Assembly: GCF_025118155.1 (NCBI RefSeq)
Contig: NW_026251395.1
Location: 825,341-889,340 of the forward strand
DNA: 64,000 nt
From: Cokeromyces recurvatus
Taxonomy: Eukaryota > Mucoromycota > Mucoromycetes > Mucorales > Mucoraceae
Reading direction: 5' to 3'
Below are positions 1-11,407 of the stretch, piece by piece (position 1 is the first letter of the stretch; every line of letters starts with the position of its first letter). The translations under genes and the position numbers were made by a program. The notes below the pieces were generated by a model. It was given only the letters and a program-made list of their open reading frames with translations, was not told where the DNA came from and did no database searches.

Positions 1-35
1 AAGAATATCTTGTGCAATTGAAAAAAAAAAGTGTC

Positions 36-95
<60 letters not shown>

Positions 96-639
96 CTAAA
101 AGTAATATACAAAATGACATTTTTTATATTATTGATATCTTATCTACTCTTATTCTTTTAGGGAATGTATGAACATCATGCTCTGTTGTGTAACTGCATT
201 TAACTAGTTTTGGCTTAATTACTTTACAAGAATGCTCAGCATATTCACATGAATATTTATACATATAAAAAAAGTAAACACACTTCTTACTTTCTTACTT
301 TCTTGCTTACTTTCAAAGAAGACAGTAATGCTTTACTACATTCAAATAAAAGGCAAAACTTATCTCTAAAGTATTAAAAAGAAAAGAGAAAAAAAAAAGA
401 AAAGGGGAAAGGTAGGAGAGAAGATTTAACGCAAAGTAAATTAAAAACAAAAAAAAAAAAAAATACGCTAAGATTAAACTTTAATAACTTCTCCTTCTTT
501 TGTTTATTTTTTTTTTCTCCTGAATTTTACTATAAAAAAAAAAGTACATTTTTTCGTTTTTTTTCCTTTTTTTTTCTCTTCTTTTTTCCTCTAGCTTTTT
601 TTTTATTTTTCCTATTCTTCTTTATTTTTACTTGAAACT
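1..639. other. Low-complexity intergenic DNA
   Basis: No convincing coding sequence on either strand. It contains a TG dinucleotide tract and many A- or T-rich runs, for example near 390-420, 445-465 and 530-610. The T-rich stretch before 640 could be a promoter-proximal tract for whatever lies at 640-1560, but nothing proves this. Confidence 0.6.
41..91. repeat. (TG)n microsatellite
   Basis: About 25 uninterrupted TG units, read directly from the sequence. A shorter TG/AC tract lies inside an intron of the oxysterol-binding protein gene near 41790-41808. Confidence 0.95.
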
Positions 640-1560
640 ATGGGTAGACATTGTCAGGGTTATGAAGTGTGCTCAAGTCACATAGCTTGGCTTACTTGAG
701 TTTGTAGAACTGTCCGTTTATAACATGGCTAAAGGAGAGGGCCTAGACTCTCTTTTGGTTACTACATGCATATCCGCCTTCACCTTGGGTTATTGCAACC
801 TTAGATAATTGATGGGACCTTATCGAATTTTGACTGCTCAAGTTTGATTTATTTCCAAAGGAGGAGGGAAATAAAAAGGATACTTGGGGTTGGAAATTGT
901 AAACCTGTTCCTTTTTTAGGGAGATTAGCGTACTCTTTGTCTGCACCATTGAAAGGGCTTATCTCAAGGTTTAGTTTTTCTGTTTTTCTTTTTGGAGGTT
1001 TTTCCTTCTTTTTATTTTTATCTAGTTGCTGTTTATAAAATAAAAATAGATAAGGATGCACAGCTTACGTTTCTGACCGTGGTTTTTTCATCTATTCATT
1101 TAGGTGAAGAATCCCAACTTGTATTTACTGTTAAGTCAAAAGTAGATGCTAGGGGTCAAAGAAGGGACATTCTCAGGTAAACAATAGTCAGGTCGTGCAC
1201 TTTATATATCTGGATTCCTTCCACTTCGCCACGCTACAGGTCAGAATGTTTAGCCCGGCTTCCAATGAAACTTACATCCAACTGTATTTTTTTATTGGGT
1301 TATGGGGTGAGGAATCCTATCTTTTTCTTCTAGCAAGGCTTGGGTCAGGTTGGTACTTTGCCAAGTGTCTACTAGTTGAAATTGGACGTTTATCTTTCAA
1401 GTAGAAATTTAGAGGGAGAAGAAAAAATTACAGCCCGTATCAATTTGTGTATGGGTTGTAATATTATTTTTGGGATTAGATATGCTTTCACCTTCTCGTG
1501 GTTAATCCTGTTAGTATCAAGTCTCTTTTAAAGAGATTTGAGAACTAAGAAAAGCATCCT
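640..1560. other. Unexplained GC-richer island without a long ORF
   Basis: This block is clearly less AT-rich than its surroundings, yet no frame stays open beyond about 70 codons and I could not join segments into a protein. It has short repeated phrases, for example GTGAAGAATCCCAACTTG near 1103 and GTGAGGAATCC near 1308. It may be a structured non-coding RNA gene, a decayed transposon or an exon-poor gene. I recognise no RNase P, MRP, SRP or U3 signature, so I make no functional claim. Confidence 0.35.
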
Positions 1561-2045
1561 TTTTTTTTATAATATTAACAAAAATGAAAAAAAAACAATT
1601 TAATGAAATCGTGTTCTACAATAAAGTTGCTTCTCTAATAATATTTAATAATTAGGCATGTAATCCTTTCATTATTTTTTTTTTTTTTTTTTTTTTTTTT
1701 TGATAAACTCTTTTGTCTCATAAAATACTAATTGTATACTTTAATAAGGGAAATATATAATTACTGGTTAAAGATAAAAATTGTAATATATATACAGTAC
1801 TGTTCTCTATACAATTAAGCAAGTGTACGATAAAATATTCCATTACTATTATATATAATAACGAAAATGAAATATAAGAGATATGAATACGATATCAGTT
1901 TATTTGTATAATAATAATATAATTTAGTAGAGAATACTTATATTCTCATATTTAATAATAATAATCATAATAATAATATATAAAAGGTTCAATGATTTAA
2001 ACATAATATATGTTTGTATATAGTTATGCTAATTATATGATACAT
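1561..2045. other. AT-rich intergenic spacer with poly-T
   Basis: Very AT-rich sequence with a run of about 26 T ending at 1701 and no open frame of note. It is the 3' flank of the minus-strand membrane protein gene that ends at 2046, so it should hold that gene's 3' UTR. I see no other feature. Confidence 0.55.
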
Positions 2046-3262
2046 TTACTCTTTAATGATGATTGTTTCATTATGCTCTACAATATGGGGTTCATCTTTA
2101 TTCACTGGTCCAGGATCACCGGCATGATGATCTTCTTTGTTATTTCCAGCTTCAGGATTTTCTGTTCCAACAAAGATGACACCAAACTTCTGACCTCTAT
2201 TATACATATATTGCCAAATGAACGAGATGATAAAGATAACGGGAATAAAGGCAATCATGATGATAACATTACGAGTGAAAAGATAAAGAACTCGGTGGTA
2301 TGGATTACCGTCCAAGATAGTTTTGATTCCAGCTAGATAACCAGTGTGTGCTAAAAAGTCAATACCTACCACAAAGCAATAGGCTCCAGTAAATGCAAAG
2401 GTAAATAGGAGCACATATTGTTCGGCAAAGAATGTAATAAAGCAAATGAAGACGGGGAGTGCAACTAACAAAGCAGCCCTTGCAACTGTTTGTGTTATTA
2501 ATAAATCTGATTTACAACATAAAATATACAAAGCAAGTGTGAAGCCACCCAGTGCTATATACAACATATAATTATGATTATATTAAACAAATGTGATCTA
2601 TTCAAAAAAAAAAGTAATATATATTATATACCTCCTACAAGATAAATAGAAATATTCCAAAAGATGGCGTAGATAATAGCACCTAAAAGTCCTAATCCAG
2701 CAGGGACAGCTATGATGGTAATATTATCATTGATATAACCATAATAAGGCTGATTATTTGTCATAGCAACCCAAGTAATCAAACCAAACGTTAAGAACCC
2801 ACATACGGCGAGAGTGATTCGAAATGATCTAAAGCCAAAGATAATCAAATAGAGCCCCAAAACGATCAGGATAGCACCTACCACACCATTTTCTGGTGTA
2901 ATACCCCTGCCTCCGTAGATAACAGCTAATAACGCATTATATTGATAAATATACCCAGCTATAATAGCAATCTATGTAATTCTATTTAATTTATTACCTG
3001 GATCACTTGAAGCTGGAGCAGAAGTGGGTCTAATTGTAGCTGTAGCTGTAGCTGTAGCTGTAGCTGTGGTTGTGGCTGTGGTTGTCGTCTTTGATCCACC
3101 CGTATTATGAAGTTCCAAGACGTCTCGTTTTTCATTGATCACTGGTATTCCAAGATCTTTCATCTGTTTCTTGTTATCTATTTCATTACTATTATCTGCA
3201 TATATTAAAATAATGAAAACTGATAATAAAATAAACACTTTTTGTAATAAAAATAACTTCAT
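2046..3262 (-). CDS. DUF4203/TMEM198-like multi-pass membrane protein
   Basis: Three exons (3262-2998, 2958-2632, 2554-2046) joined across 39- and 77-nt GT-AG introns give 366 residues. The protein begins with a hydrophobic signal-like segment (MKLFLLQKVFILLSVFIILI), followed by a Thr/Ala-rich linker of TAT repeats (about residues 55-80). A long hydrophobic region with about seven membrane spans follows, with glycine-rich turns such as YGGRG and YLVGGALGG and a YNRGQ loop. The C-terminal tail is hydrophilic and acidic. The layout matches the fungal TMEM198/TM7SF3-like DUF4203 domain, whose biochemical role is unsettled. An ER or vacuole/plasma-membrane location is inferred from the signal-like start. 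The first intron is unusually short but is the only join that keeps frame. Family assignment is moderately sure; the exon model is good. Confidence 0.78.
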
Positions 3263-3941
3263 TATTATAAAACAAGATGTAAGAATAAAAATAAAAAGTG
3301 AAATTGTTATCTTCTATTATTTTATTAGTAGTAACAGCCATGCCATAACATCTTCTATATTAGGACAATGTTTTTTTTTCTTGTATGAATGTATGTATGT
3401 ACATGTACCACTTTAAACGAAGAATAAGATGTAATTCAACTGTCATTTATAGCTACTATTAAGATAAACAAGTGTTTGTTTTCATAATGCACTTAAAATG
3501 TATATCTTTTATATATATTTATATATATAAAAGGCATTTTATATATGTTAATATGAATGTATATCATTTCTCTTGATTATATTCCTAATATATCTTTGTG
3601 TATAACTGTAATTTCTATAATTGTCTACTATTTTTTTTTTTTTTTGTGTGTGTGTATGTATAGAGGCTAATTCAAGGAAATAATCTTTTAATTTTTTGAA
3701 TTCAAGCAAGTAAGTAAAAGGGATTCTGGAAAGCACGTCGAAAAAAGGTAAATGATTAGTTATTAATAGGCTAATAACTTTCTTCCTTATTAGATATGAA
3801 TAATGGATGCAAGTAAAGCATTACAGCAATAAGTATACACTATTTAATTAAAATATATCACCTGTAACATACATCTATGCTAATCTACTAAAGTAAATAT
3901 AGCAAAGCAAATTAACGTAAATATGAATAGTATTTATTATT
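3263..3941. other. Intergenic spacer
   Basis: AT-rich DNA between two minus-strand genes. It must contain the promoter of the membrane protein gene starting at 3262 and the 3' UTR of the SWIM gene ending at 3942. No further ORF or structured RNA was recognised. Confidence 0.5.
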
Positions 3942-4080
3942 CTATGCTATCCAATTGTAATAACTTTCTGCAAATGATTCATTACTTAATTGTTCAAATT
4001 CAAACATGTTCAAAATGTCACTCAAGATGGCAGCTAACAAGTGTCGACACTAAATAGCATACACACCAAGTAAATAAATC

Positions 4081-4125
<45 letters not shown>

Positions 4126-4621
4126 CCTTCATTTTTACCATAACCATTTTATCTTCAATAATAACTTGCTTTAAAAAGATATCGCATGTACAATGTCTAG
4201 GTAATAAAAGACAAGTGAACATATCTTTACGATATTTATTCTTTAACTCTAGACATGCATCAGAAACTCTATATATAACTCGACCAGATTCACTTTGATA
4301 TTTCTTTACTGCACACATTTCAAATTGAGTTTTCTTTCTTTCTTTCTTTTTTCTCTTTATTTCAAAGTATTGTGTTTTTAGTTTTAATACCTGAATTATT
4401 TTCTGTAATGTGTAATGCCTCATATAATGTATCTTGAAATATTGAATATAGTAGTGATATAAAGTCTTCCTTTACTTTAGATATGTTATATATTTATTTA
4501 TATTTCTTTGGCTGATTTCTTTTTTTTTTGTTTTAATTTATTTGATTTCATAGTTACATTCTTTTGATTTATAAAGATCATCGATTACTTTGTCAATCAA
4601 TGCATTTGAAACTTTTTCCAT
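3942..4621 (-). CDS. SWIM zinc-finger protein, SWS1/ZSWIM7 type
   Basis: Four exons (4621-4558, 4474-4391, 4308-4139, 4049-3942) with introns of 82-89 nt encode 141 residues, close to the size I recall for human ZSWIM7. The C-terminal half carries the SWIM signature: a Cys-x-Cys pair (RHCTCDIF, about residues 87-90) and, across the last intron, the Cys-x-His pair in MCRHLLAAIL (about residues 107-109). SWS1 proteins pair with a Rad51 paralogue (the Shu complex) to promote homologous recombination in the nucleus; that role is carried over from the family. The third intron contains a 42-nt homopolymer (A in the transcript) beside its donor. The gene is easy to miss because every exon is short. 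It is divergent from the TLDc gene at 4764 with only 142 bp between start codons. Confidence 0.8.
4084..4125. repeat. Poly-T tract (42 nt) inside an intron
   Basis: A pure T run on the plus strand, poly-A in the transcript, within the last intron (4050-4138) of the SWIM-domain gene. Length may vary between strains or be misassembled. Confidence 0.9.
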
Positions 4622-4763
4622 TTTATTGTAGAAATTAAAAAGCAAGCATTTTTTTTTCCCTTTAATCATTACATTATTTTTTGCTGAGGTTGAAATTCAA
4701 GAATACTAAATAAGAATACATTGCTTCTGCTTAATACTTGGGGGGGGTTTTTTTTTATAAGTA
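4622..4763. promoter_or_regulatory. Shared divergent promoter region
   Basis: Only 142 bp separate the start codon of the SWIM gene (minus) from that of the TLDc gene (plus). The interval is AT-rich and has a G7-T8 homopolymer junction just before the plus-strand ATG. A bidirectional promoter is inferred from spacing alone; no defined binding site was recognised. Confidence 0.45.
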
Positions 4764-6301
4764 ATGGGAAACAAACAAAGTCAATTGAAAAATAAAGAAA
4801 TCGAATTATTAGCAGAATGGACACCCGGACAGCAACAAAAAATTAAGAAACACTTTGAAATTAAAAGGGAATTGACTTTACCCACTTATTTCTCGAAAAG
4901 ACTTTACACGTCTATTGAAGGACTCTTACAGGAATATGCCAATAAGGATTTTAACGACTATGTGAGAATAGTACATAAATTACACAGATCAATAGATGGC
5001 CATGTCGTTTATCTTGTCTTTAAGAAGTGTGAATCAGTTTCATTAAAGGAATTTGTAGCTTGTATTGTTCGGTCAGCTATTCCATTATGGTTTGAAGAAG
5101 GGGATCATTTGAGTTATTTTAACAAATATGGACAAAAGCATTCAACAAAACTAGTTGATTATATACTTTTTAATGCAAAAGAAAAAGAGAAAGAGAAAGA
5201 GAAAGAAAGGATGGGATGGTTATTAGATGAAGAGAATGACAATGTCAATAAAGGAAGCTCAGAGGAATCATCAAGTAACATTTCATGGGAGGACAAAGTA
5301 GAACAAGAACATCACATTACTGAAGCAGAGTTCCTTGAATGGTTTGAAAAGGCAGAGGGTGGTATTCAACAGCTTCTTCAGATAGTGATTGAGTTTATTT
5401 TATTTGGAAAAGAAAAGGGAGATCAACAGAACCATCAAAGACGTATACAGCATTTATCCTCACCTTCTATTGAGCTACCAGACAAGGAAATGCGTCTATT
5501 ATTTGGATCTGACGAATTTCTTTTTTCACGTTTAATGACACCCTTTGATTATTTTATGTTAACGTTACATTTGCCTCGAGATGCTCTCTCTTGGACAGAG
5601 TATGAACTGAATCAGAGAAAGACGACAGAGGATGTAAAGCATAGACTCTTATATTCATCAAGATATGACGGAGCCAGTTGGCAAGTATTTGTAAATAAAA
5701 TAGTAGGACAAGGAGCGACATATGTGATTATCAAAGCCAATGATGGATCTATCTTTGGAGGCTATGTGGATGAAGCGTTGAGATACATGAATACAGGATG
5801 GTATGGAAATGCATCCAATTATCTATTTCGACTTGAACCAAGCTACGGTGCCTGGGAGGGAAATGAGGAACATAATGATCATTTTCAATATCTTTGTTGG
5901 GGTAAAAAGAGTTTACCAAATGGATTTGGTATGGGAGGACAATTTGATTATGCTGGGTTGTGGATTGAATCCGACTTTAATCAAGGACATTCGAGAGCAG
6001 GACCTTTATGTACGACTTATCATAGTCCTCAGTTACCTTCTTTAAGCGAGAATTTCTTAATAGATGAAATTGAAGGTAAAATCATTAAATAAAAAAAACA
6101 AAAAAAAAACATAACCTTACTAATTTATCTTTATTTATACCTATCTTAGTCTGGTTAGTCAGGCCACTTGAAGAAAAAGACGATGAGGAGACAAAGGAAG
6201 GCAAAGGCGTTTTAAATTATTCTGAAGACATGGAGTTTATGGAAATGGCGGGCAAAAAATTATATTCTAAAGATTTGGGTCCTGAAAGAAAAAAAAGATA
6301 A
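4764..6301 (+). CDS. TLDc-domain protein, MEAK7 type
   Basis: Two exons (4764-6075 and 6150-6301, intron 74 nt) give 487 residues. The start MGNKQSQ is a good N-myristoylation signal, as in animal MEAK7 (TLDC1), where Gly2 lipidation anchors the protein to lysosomes. The middle is alpha-helical with a charged KEKEKEKEK insert near residue 140. The C-terminal TLDc domain (about residues 290-455) shows RLLYSSRYDGASW, GGYVDEALR, NGFGMGGQFDYAGLWI, LCTTYHSPQL and, across the intron, IDEIEVWLV. The tail after the domain is charged and ends in Lys/Arg. In animals MEAK7 supports alternative mTOR signalling; a fungal role is inferred only. The splice is well supported because it restores the conserved EVW motif. 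Confidence 0.88.
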
Positions 6302-6469
6302 TAATAATCATGACGACGATGATTAAAATGATTTGTTGCTATTTTTACTAAAATCAAAAACTGGTGTGATTTTTTTATTTCCCTTATTTATTTATTGTTC
6401 TATTTTTTTTTTTTTCGCTTTATTTATCTCTTTTTATTATTATCGTTTATATATTCTTTACTTGCTTTC

Positions 6470-7730
6470 ATGTCAAATACAAACAGCTTGGATTACTTAA
6501 TCGTATATGGTGACTCCTATTCTGGTATATTAAATTTAATAAAATTTATGAAACATTGTCTTATTTCTTTTTCCTCTTTTTTTTTTATCAAGATATTCAT
6601 CAAGGAACAAAAAGAACAAATGGCCCAGTTTGGAGCCAACGTCTCGCAACTCAATGGAATACTCAGTTAGTTTCATTTGCCAAGTCAGGGGCAACTTTCT
6701 GTGAAAATAATAAAGTGAACGGAAGTTGGTTAAAGAAGCAAGCCTTGGAGGATACGATTACTTCAAATGGAACTACATCAAAATCAACTGTACATGCCAT
6801 ATTTCTTGGTGTTACAGATTTAATTGAAACAAAAGGGGAAGGTAATATTGGAATATAATACTAACTATTCAGATTGGATCCTTTATTCATCTATCTTTTT
6901 AACTTTTTTTTTTTTTTTTAAAAAAAAAAAATAAAAAAAAAAATAAAAAATAGTGAAGAATATAAGTGAATGGTTACAATGTATTAAAGATCAAGTGGTA
7001 AGGAAAAATATATATATATGTATTTATACATTGGAAAGGTTTAATTAAATGAATTAACTCTTGATAATAGTTATTTATAAACTCGAATAATCCTAATTCT
7101 CGTATTATTATTATGGGCGTACCTGCTTTAGAATTTTCACCTTATGCAACAGCTCATAAAACGTCAACTGCACAATTAAAACAAAATATTATAGACTTTA
7201 ATGTAGCACTTGAAGAAGAGGTACTCGAGTGGGGTAATGAGTTATCGGCAGAAATTGAATTCTTTGATACCTATCTTGTCTTTAGTGATGTTCTCGGTGA
7301 TCCTTCTGTAGCTAATATCGAAAATGTAGATGATGCTTATTGGGAAACATGTCAAGGTCAATGCAAAGATAAAGTAGATGATTATCTTTGGTGGGATAAC
7401 ATTCATGTTACAGGCTCTGGTCAAAAGGCTATTGCAAATACAATTCTCTCAAAGGAATTCTTCAATATGAAGGGATTAGGAGTGGATCCATCATTAGAGA
7501 TGGAGAGTAGTAGTAGTGATAATACGTCTTTCAGAAGTAGTTACACTAGTTTACCATCAGATTATACAAATTGTTTATCATGGCTTGCTTTATTGGCTTT
7601 ATTAGGAATCATTCTCTATCTGTTTAGACATAATAGAGCTGTTGTTTCTTTAAAGAAAAAGCTTCAAACTAAAGCATCTAAAGTTAACCCATTTACATCT
7701 CGTAATCATTCTGAATATACAATTGTTTAA
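6470..7730 (+). CDS. GDSL/SGNH-family esterase with C-terminal membrane anchor
   Basis: Four exons (6470-6524, 6593-6841, 6954-6997, 7071-7730) give 335 residues. The first splice completes the block I motif GDSYSD, whose Ser is the nucleophile, followed by the family's TNGPVW. The C-terminal catalytic pair lies in YLWWDNIHVTG (Asp and His, about residues 222-228). After a Ser-rich linker comes one membrane span (about residues 282-300) and a short basic tail, so the enzyme is probably membrane-bound. No signal peptide follows the chosen ATG; a hydrophobic stretch lies upstream in frame but has no ATG, so an upstream exon is possible. Family members hydrolyse carboxyl esters or acylated polysaccharides; the substrate here is unknown. 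It lies 168 bp downstream of the TLDc gene on the same strand. Confidence 0.85.
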
Positions 7731-9001
7731 TAAATAAATAAAATAAATAAGCATTGATAAGCAAGCATATTGTATAATGTGAATGTGTATTATAGATTTT
7801 TTTTTTTTTTTTTTTTTTTAGTTCAGGAATGAAACATGAATTCAATGAAAACGTTGCCAAGAAGAGTTTTAAACTAGTTTGCTAAAATTAAAATAAAAGT
7901 AAAGTACTTATATACAAAGGATTTTGTTAATAATAAACATTTATTAATGTCTGTAATTAAATTTAAAAATAGGCATGATCAAGTGCCTGGAAGAAGTATG
8001 AGTAGTAAAAACCCAAATCTTTATTATTTTTATTTATTTTTATTTTTATTTTTAAATTTGGCAATAGCAGCAGGATTATCTTCTAACATGTTTTTCGCTA
8101 TTGATTTAGAAAATAGAAAGGATCTTTAGCATTGCACAAGTTAAAATCCATATTAAAAATAAGACTTGTGTATAAAATTAGAAAAGATAAATAGTATAGA
8201 TTTAATAATATCGATAAGCCTGTTATTATTTAGAAAACAAGCGTGTTTAATTAAGTTTCAAACGATAGACTTTATTGCAATCATTGTAAATATTACAAGT
8301 ATTACTTTTTATGTACGTATCTATTTTTCTTTCTTTCTACCTTTTTTTAAAAAAAAAGATAGGGCCAGCTTTGTTAAAGAAAAGTGGGAGAAGGGGGAAT
8401 AATTATATAGTTTATAGTGTTCATATATCAAGATTTGTAATATTAGTATACTTTTAGAATTCAAAGTTAAACTCTAAACAGTTATGAAATGACTATAAAT
8501 ATTTTATTAATATAAGCATTAAAGAAGTTTTTGTATAGCTCTGGAAAGGCTTTCAAAGTAACTTGATATTTTAATCCTTCATATTACTGCTAAGAAGGAG
8601 TATCCTTTCTGTTACTTGAAATAATTAAACACACATTTTCCTACTAATATTTATCAATTAATGAAAACACTCTATATTTGTATTTATCATATGCTTTTCG
8701 AAGAAGATAGATTGAATTCTTAATATTAACATAACATCGTCTAATAATAGCTACTTGTACTGCTATTATTTCCATCAAGAAGGTATAAAAGATGATGAAG
8801 AGAAAGGAGTAAGACTAAAAAATTAGGCTTATTCTACTAGAAAAGCATAAATATATTCCGATAGAACATGTGCGAAAATAATTTATGCTTTAATGAAAGA
8901 AAGAAAGAAAGAAAAAAAAAACAGCAAAAGCATTTATGAGTAATGGCAGTCACACCGTATTTTAGACACTTAAATATTAGAAATGGAGGGGGTTTTCTGT
9001 T

Positions 9002-9047
<46 letters not shown>

Positions 9048-9077
9048 CTTTTTTCTTATTGTTATTAGTTTACAATA
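7731..9077. other. Intergenic spacer with long poly-T
   Basis: AT-rich, without a convincing gene. Short open frames near 7947-8129 and 8166-8402 are low-complexity and lack motifs. A pure T run of 44 nt (9004-9047) sits about 30 bp before the start codon of the mitochondrial SSB gene and could act as a nucleosome-excluding promoter element, which is inferred from position. Confidence 0.5.
9004..9047. repeat. Poly-T tract (44 nt)
   Basis: Uninterrupted T run immediately upstream of the SSB coding region. Confidence 0.9.
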
Positions 9078-9823
9078 ATGTCAGCTTTCATTCGCCCTAT
9101 TGCCAAACCACTAAAGTTTGTTAGAGTAAACTAACAGTACAGAATTTCAAAAGAAAATTAGTAGCCAAATATGATTTTTAATTTTCTTTCTTGTTTAGGC
9201 TTTTTCTGCTTCTTCAGCTCGCTCTGATTGTAAATATTTATATAAAAATATTTTTTAAATAAATCTAACGTAAATATGATAGTAAATAAAATTCAATTGA
9301 TTGGACGTGTTGGAAGTGATCCTACTACAACTGAATATGATCAACGTCACGTCAGTAATTATACAGTTGCTACTTCAGAAACAAGAGCTGATAAAGAGGG
9401 TAATGAATAGATACAGAAAAGAGAACAAGGCATAAAGTTAATTAAAAACATTATTAGGCAATTTAATTAAACGTACTCAATGGCATCGTGTTACTTATTG
9501 GCATAAGAATGATTGGTTTTCAAAGATTAAGAAGGGGTAAAATATGCACATAATATGCGTGTGATGTGATATAGAATACTTTGATTGACGAAATTGATTT
9601 ATAGTGATTTAGTCTATGTTGAAGGTACACTGAGATATAAAGATTATGTCGATAAAGAGGGAAATCCAAGAACAAAAGCTGAAATTGATCAAAGTAAGTC
9701 TTGAAAAGGATAGTGTTGAGAATTGTAAATTAATTTTATTATTATTTAGCTGGATTTAAGTTAATAAGTCCTAAAAAATCCAATCAAGAAGAAGAAGTAG
9801 CAGAAGAAGAAGAAGATGAATAA
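9078..9823 (+). CDS. RIM1: Mitochondrial single-stranded DNA-binding protein (RIM1 type)
   Basis: Six short exons (9078-9125, 9199-9229, 9283-9399, 9458-9536, 9605-9693, 9750-9823) join to 145 residues, all with GT-AG introns of 53-73 nt. The N-terminus MSAFIRPIAKPLKFVRAFSA is an Arg-rich, Asp/Glu-free mitochondrial targeting sequence. The OB-fold core is clear: NKIQLIGRVGSDP, then NYTVATSE, KRTQWHRVTYW and GDLVYVEGTLRYKDY. The C-terminus is the acidic tail typical of SSBs (EEEVAEEEEDE). The protein coats single-stranded mitochondrial DNA during replication. Because most exons are below 40 codons, a length-based gene finder would miss it. Confidence in both product and exon structure is high. 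Confidence 0.93.
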
Positions 9824-10649
9824 AGTGCTTTATAAGACATGCGTAATGTAATGTATACGTATCATTGTCATTAAAAAAGAAGGAATTTTCCTTAATTGCT
9901 TTTTTTTTTTGGAAAAAAATAATAAAATAAAATAAAATAAAAATTTTTTTTATTATAACTACCCCCGTCTAATAAGCGTAATAGAATTTGATTTAACACC
10001 TTAATTTCTTACTCCCCTTTCTCAGGTCCGACTTGACTAAAATAGTCTCTTTAGGAAAGAGAGAAAATAATAATTGTAAAAGTAAAAAAAAAGAAAAAAA
10101 AAAGTACGGTGTAGCGAGTAAAGAAATACAAACAAGAAAGTATGTTCATGATCATGTATTGCTTAGGAAACTTTTGGTGTTTTATAAATTGAGGCAATAA
10201 GCATTAGAATACACCCAAGATTATCTAGTGTAGATGTTATTTCTTCCACAAATAATAAAAGGTGGCTTGAGTTAATTGCCATGGGGGAGACCTCTATCAA
10301 TATCAGTTATTTTATTTTATTTTTCGACCGTTTGATTTCAGAACCTGTTGCAATCTATAATACTTGAATTGATTCCTTCTGGCTAAATTTCCTTTTCTGT
10401 GTATGTTCCTTTTTCGAATCATTCTACAGGACGCTCTCCTCCTTTTTTCTTTCTTTCTTTCTTTTTTTTTTTTTTTTCTTTTTTTGAAATTAATCCCATT
10501 TCCCATCATATACTCAACAAGCTACTTACATTATTCCCTTGTATCCTCAGAGTTTCTGACTACTACCCTGTGTTGGATACAAGTAAATTTATAAAACTTT
10601 AGCTTTTTTCAATAAAGTGTTTTCGTACATAGTGGATTCATTAACTGAT
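9824..10649. other. Intergenic spacer, low-complexity
   Basis: AT-rich DNA with AAAAT and poly-T runs. The minus-strand open frame at 10312-10509 is dominated by a Lys-rich run from poly-T and is not treated as a gene, though it may be the far end of the decayed coding remnant described next. Confidence 0.45.
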
Positions 10650-11188
10650 ATGCTGTTAAGAACAGTAAAAAAATACGTGTTGTAACATCTTTTAGAATGC
10701 ACAAACAATATGTCTTTTGATGTACTCTTTTAATGAACTGCGGGTATTTGTTTTGTAATCTTAATGTCGTTTCTTTTTTTTTCTACTTTAACCTCAAGAT
10801 GCCAGTTTATAATCTCATAGCACTCTTCTCCTTCATTTGTTTTCCATTGTTTATTGAACCTCTAAGCCAAATCATATTCAATAACCGGTTTCTTTTAGTA
10901 TCAACAAAATAAATTGAGACGACTTCTTAGGATGGTTTGTACTTGGTGTCCATGATCATTTTAGATAACGGGTTTGCGTTAAAATCAAGTTCTTTCTATA
11001 ACTCTTGTTGTGTAGCCAGAAAGTTCATCCTTGTCTTTTTTTTTTAACTGCATTGAAACATCAAGAAGATTATCCAAAAAAAACACTATTTTGATAGCCT
11101 GCATCGTGCTATTGGCTGGTATTTAGGCTCTTCACCATCCATTCTATCACCAGAAGGAAGATATTGATAAAAAGTAGTTGTGCTCATG
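10650..11188 (-). pseudogene. Decayed coding remnant of unknown family
   Basis: On the minus strand an ATG at 11188 opens MSTTTFYQYLPSGDRMDGEE and runs 33 codons to a stop. Protein-like stretches then follow in shifting frames, for example DFNANPLSKMIMDTKYKPS, EVVSIYFVDTKRNRLL and ECYEIINWHLEVKVEKKRND. Stops and frame changes separate them and no splice pattern repairs the frame. I do not recognise the family; a dead transposon gene or a lineage-specific gene are both possible. Confidence 0.4.
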
Positions 11189-11407
11189 ATAATTAAAAAA
11201 TAAAGTATTAAACTACAGGTGGTTTATTGTTCAAAGCCTTTAGACTATTTTTAAAAAAAAAAAAAGAAAAGAAAAAAAAAAACTTGTACCACTCAACAAC
11301 AAAAAAAATGGAACGATTAAGGTCCTTAATTTAGTTGGATAAAAATCTTATATTTTATTTTTCCAAATTCTCGCAAATCATTGTAATAAAAGAAAAAAAA
11401 AATAAAA

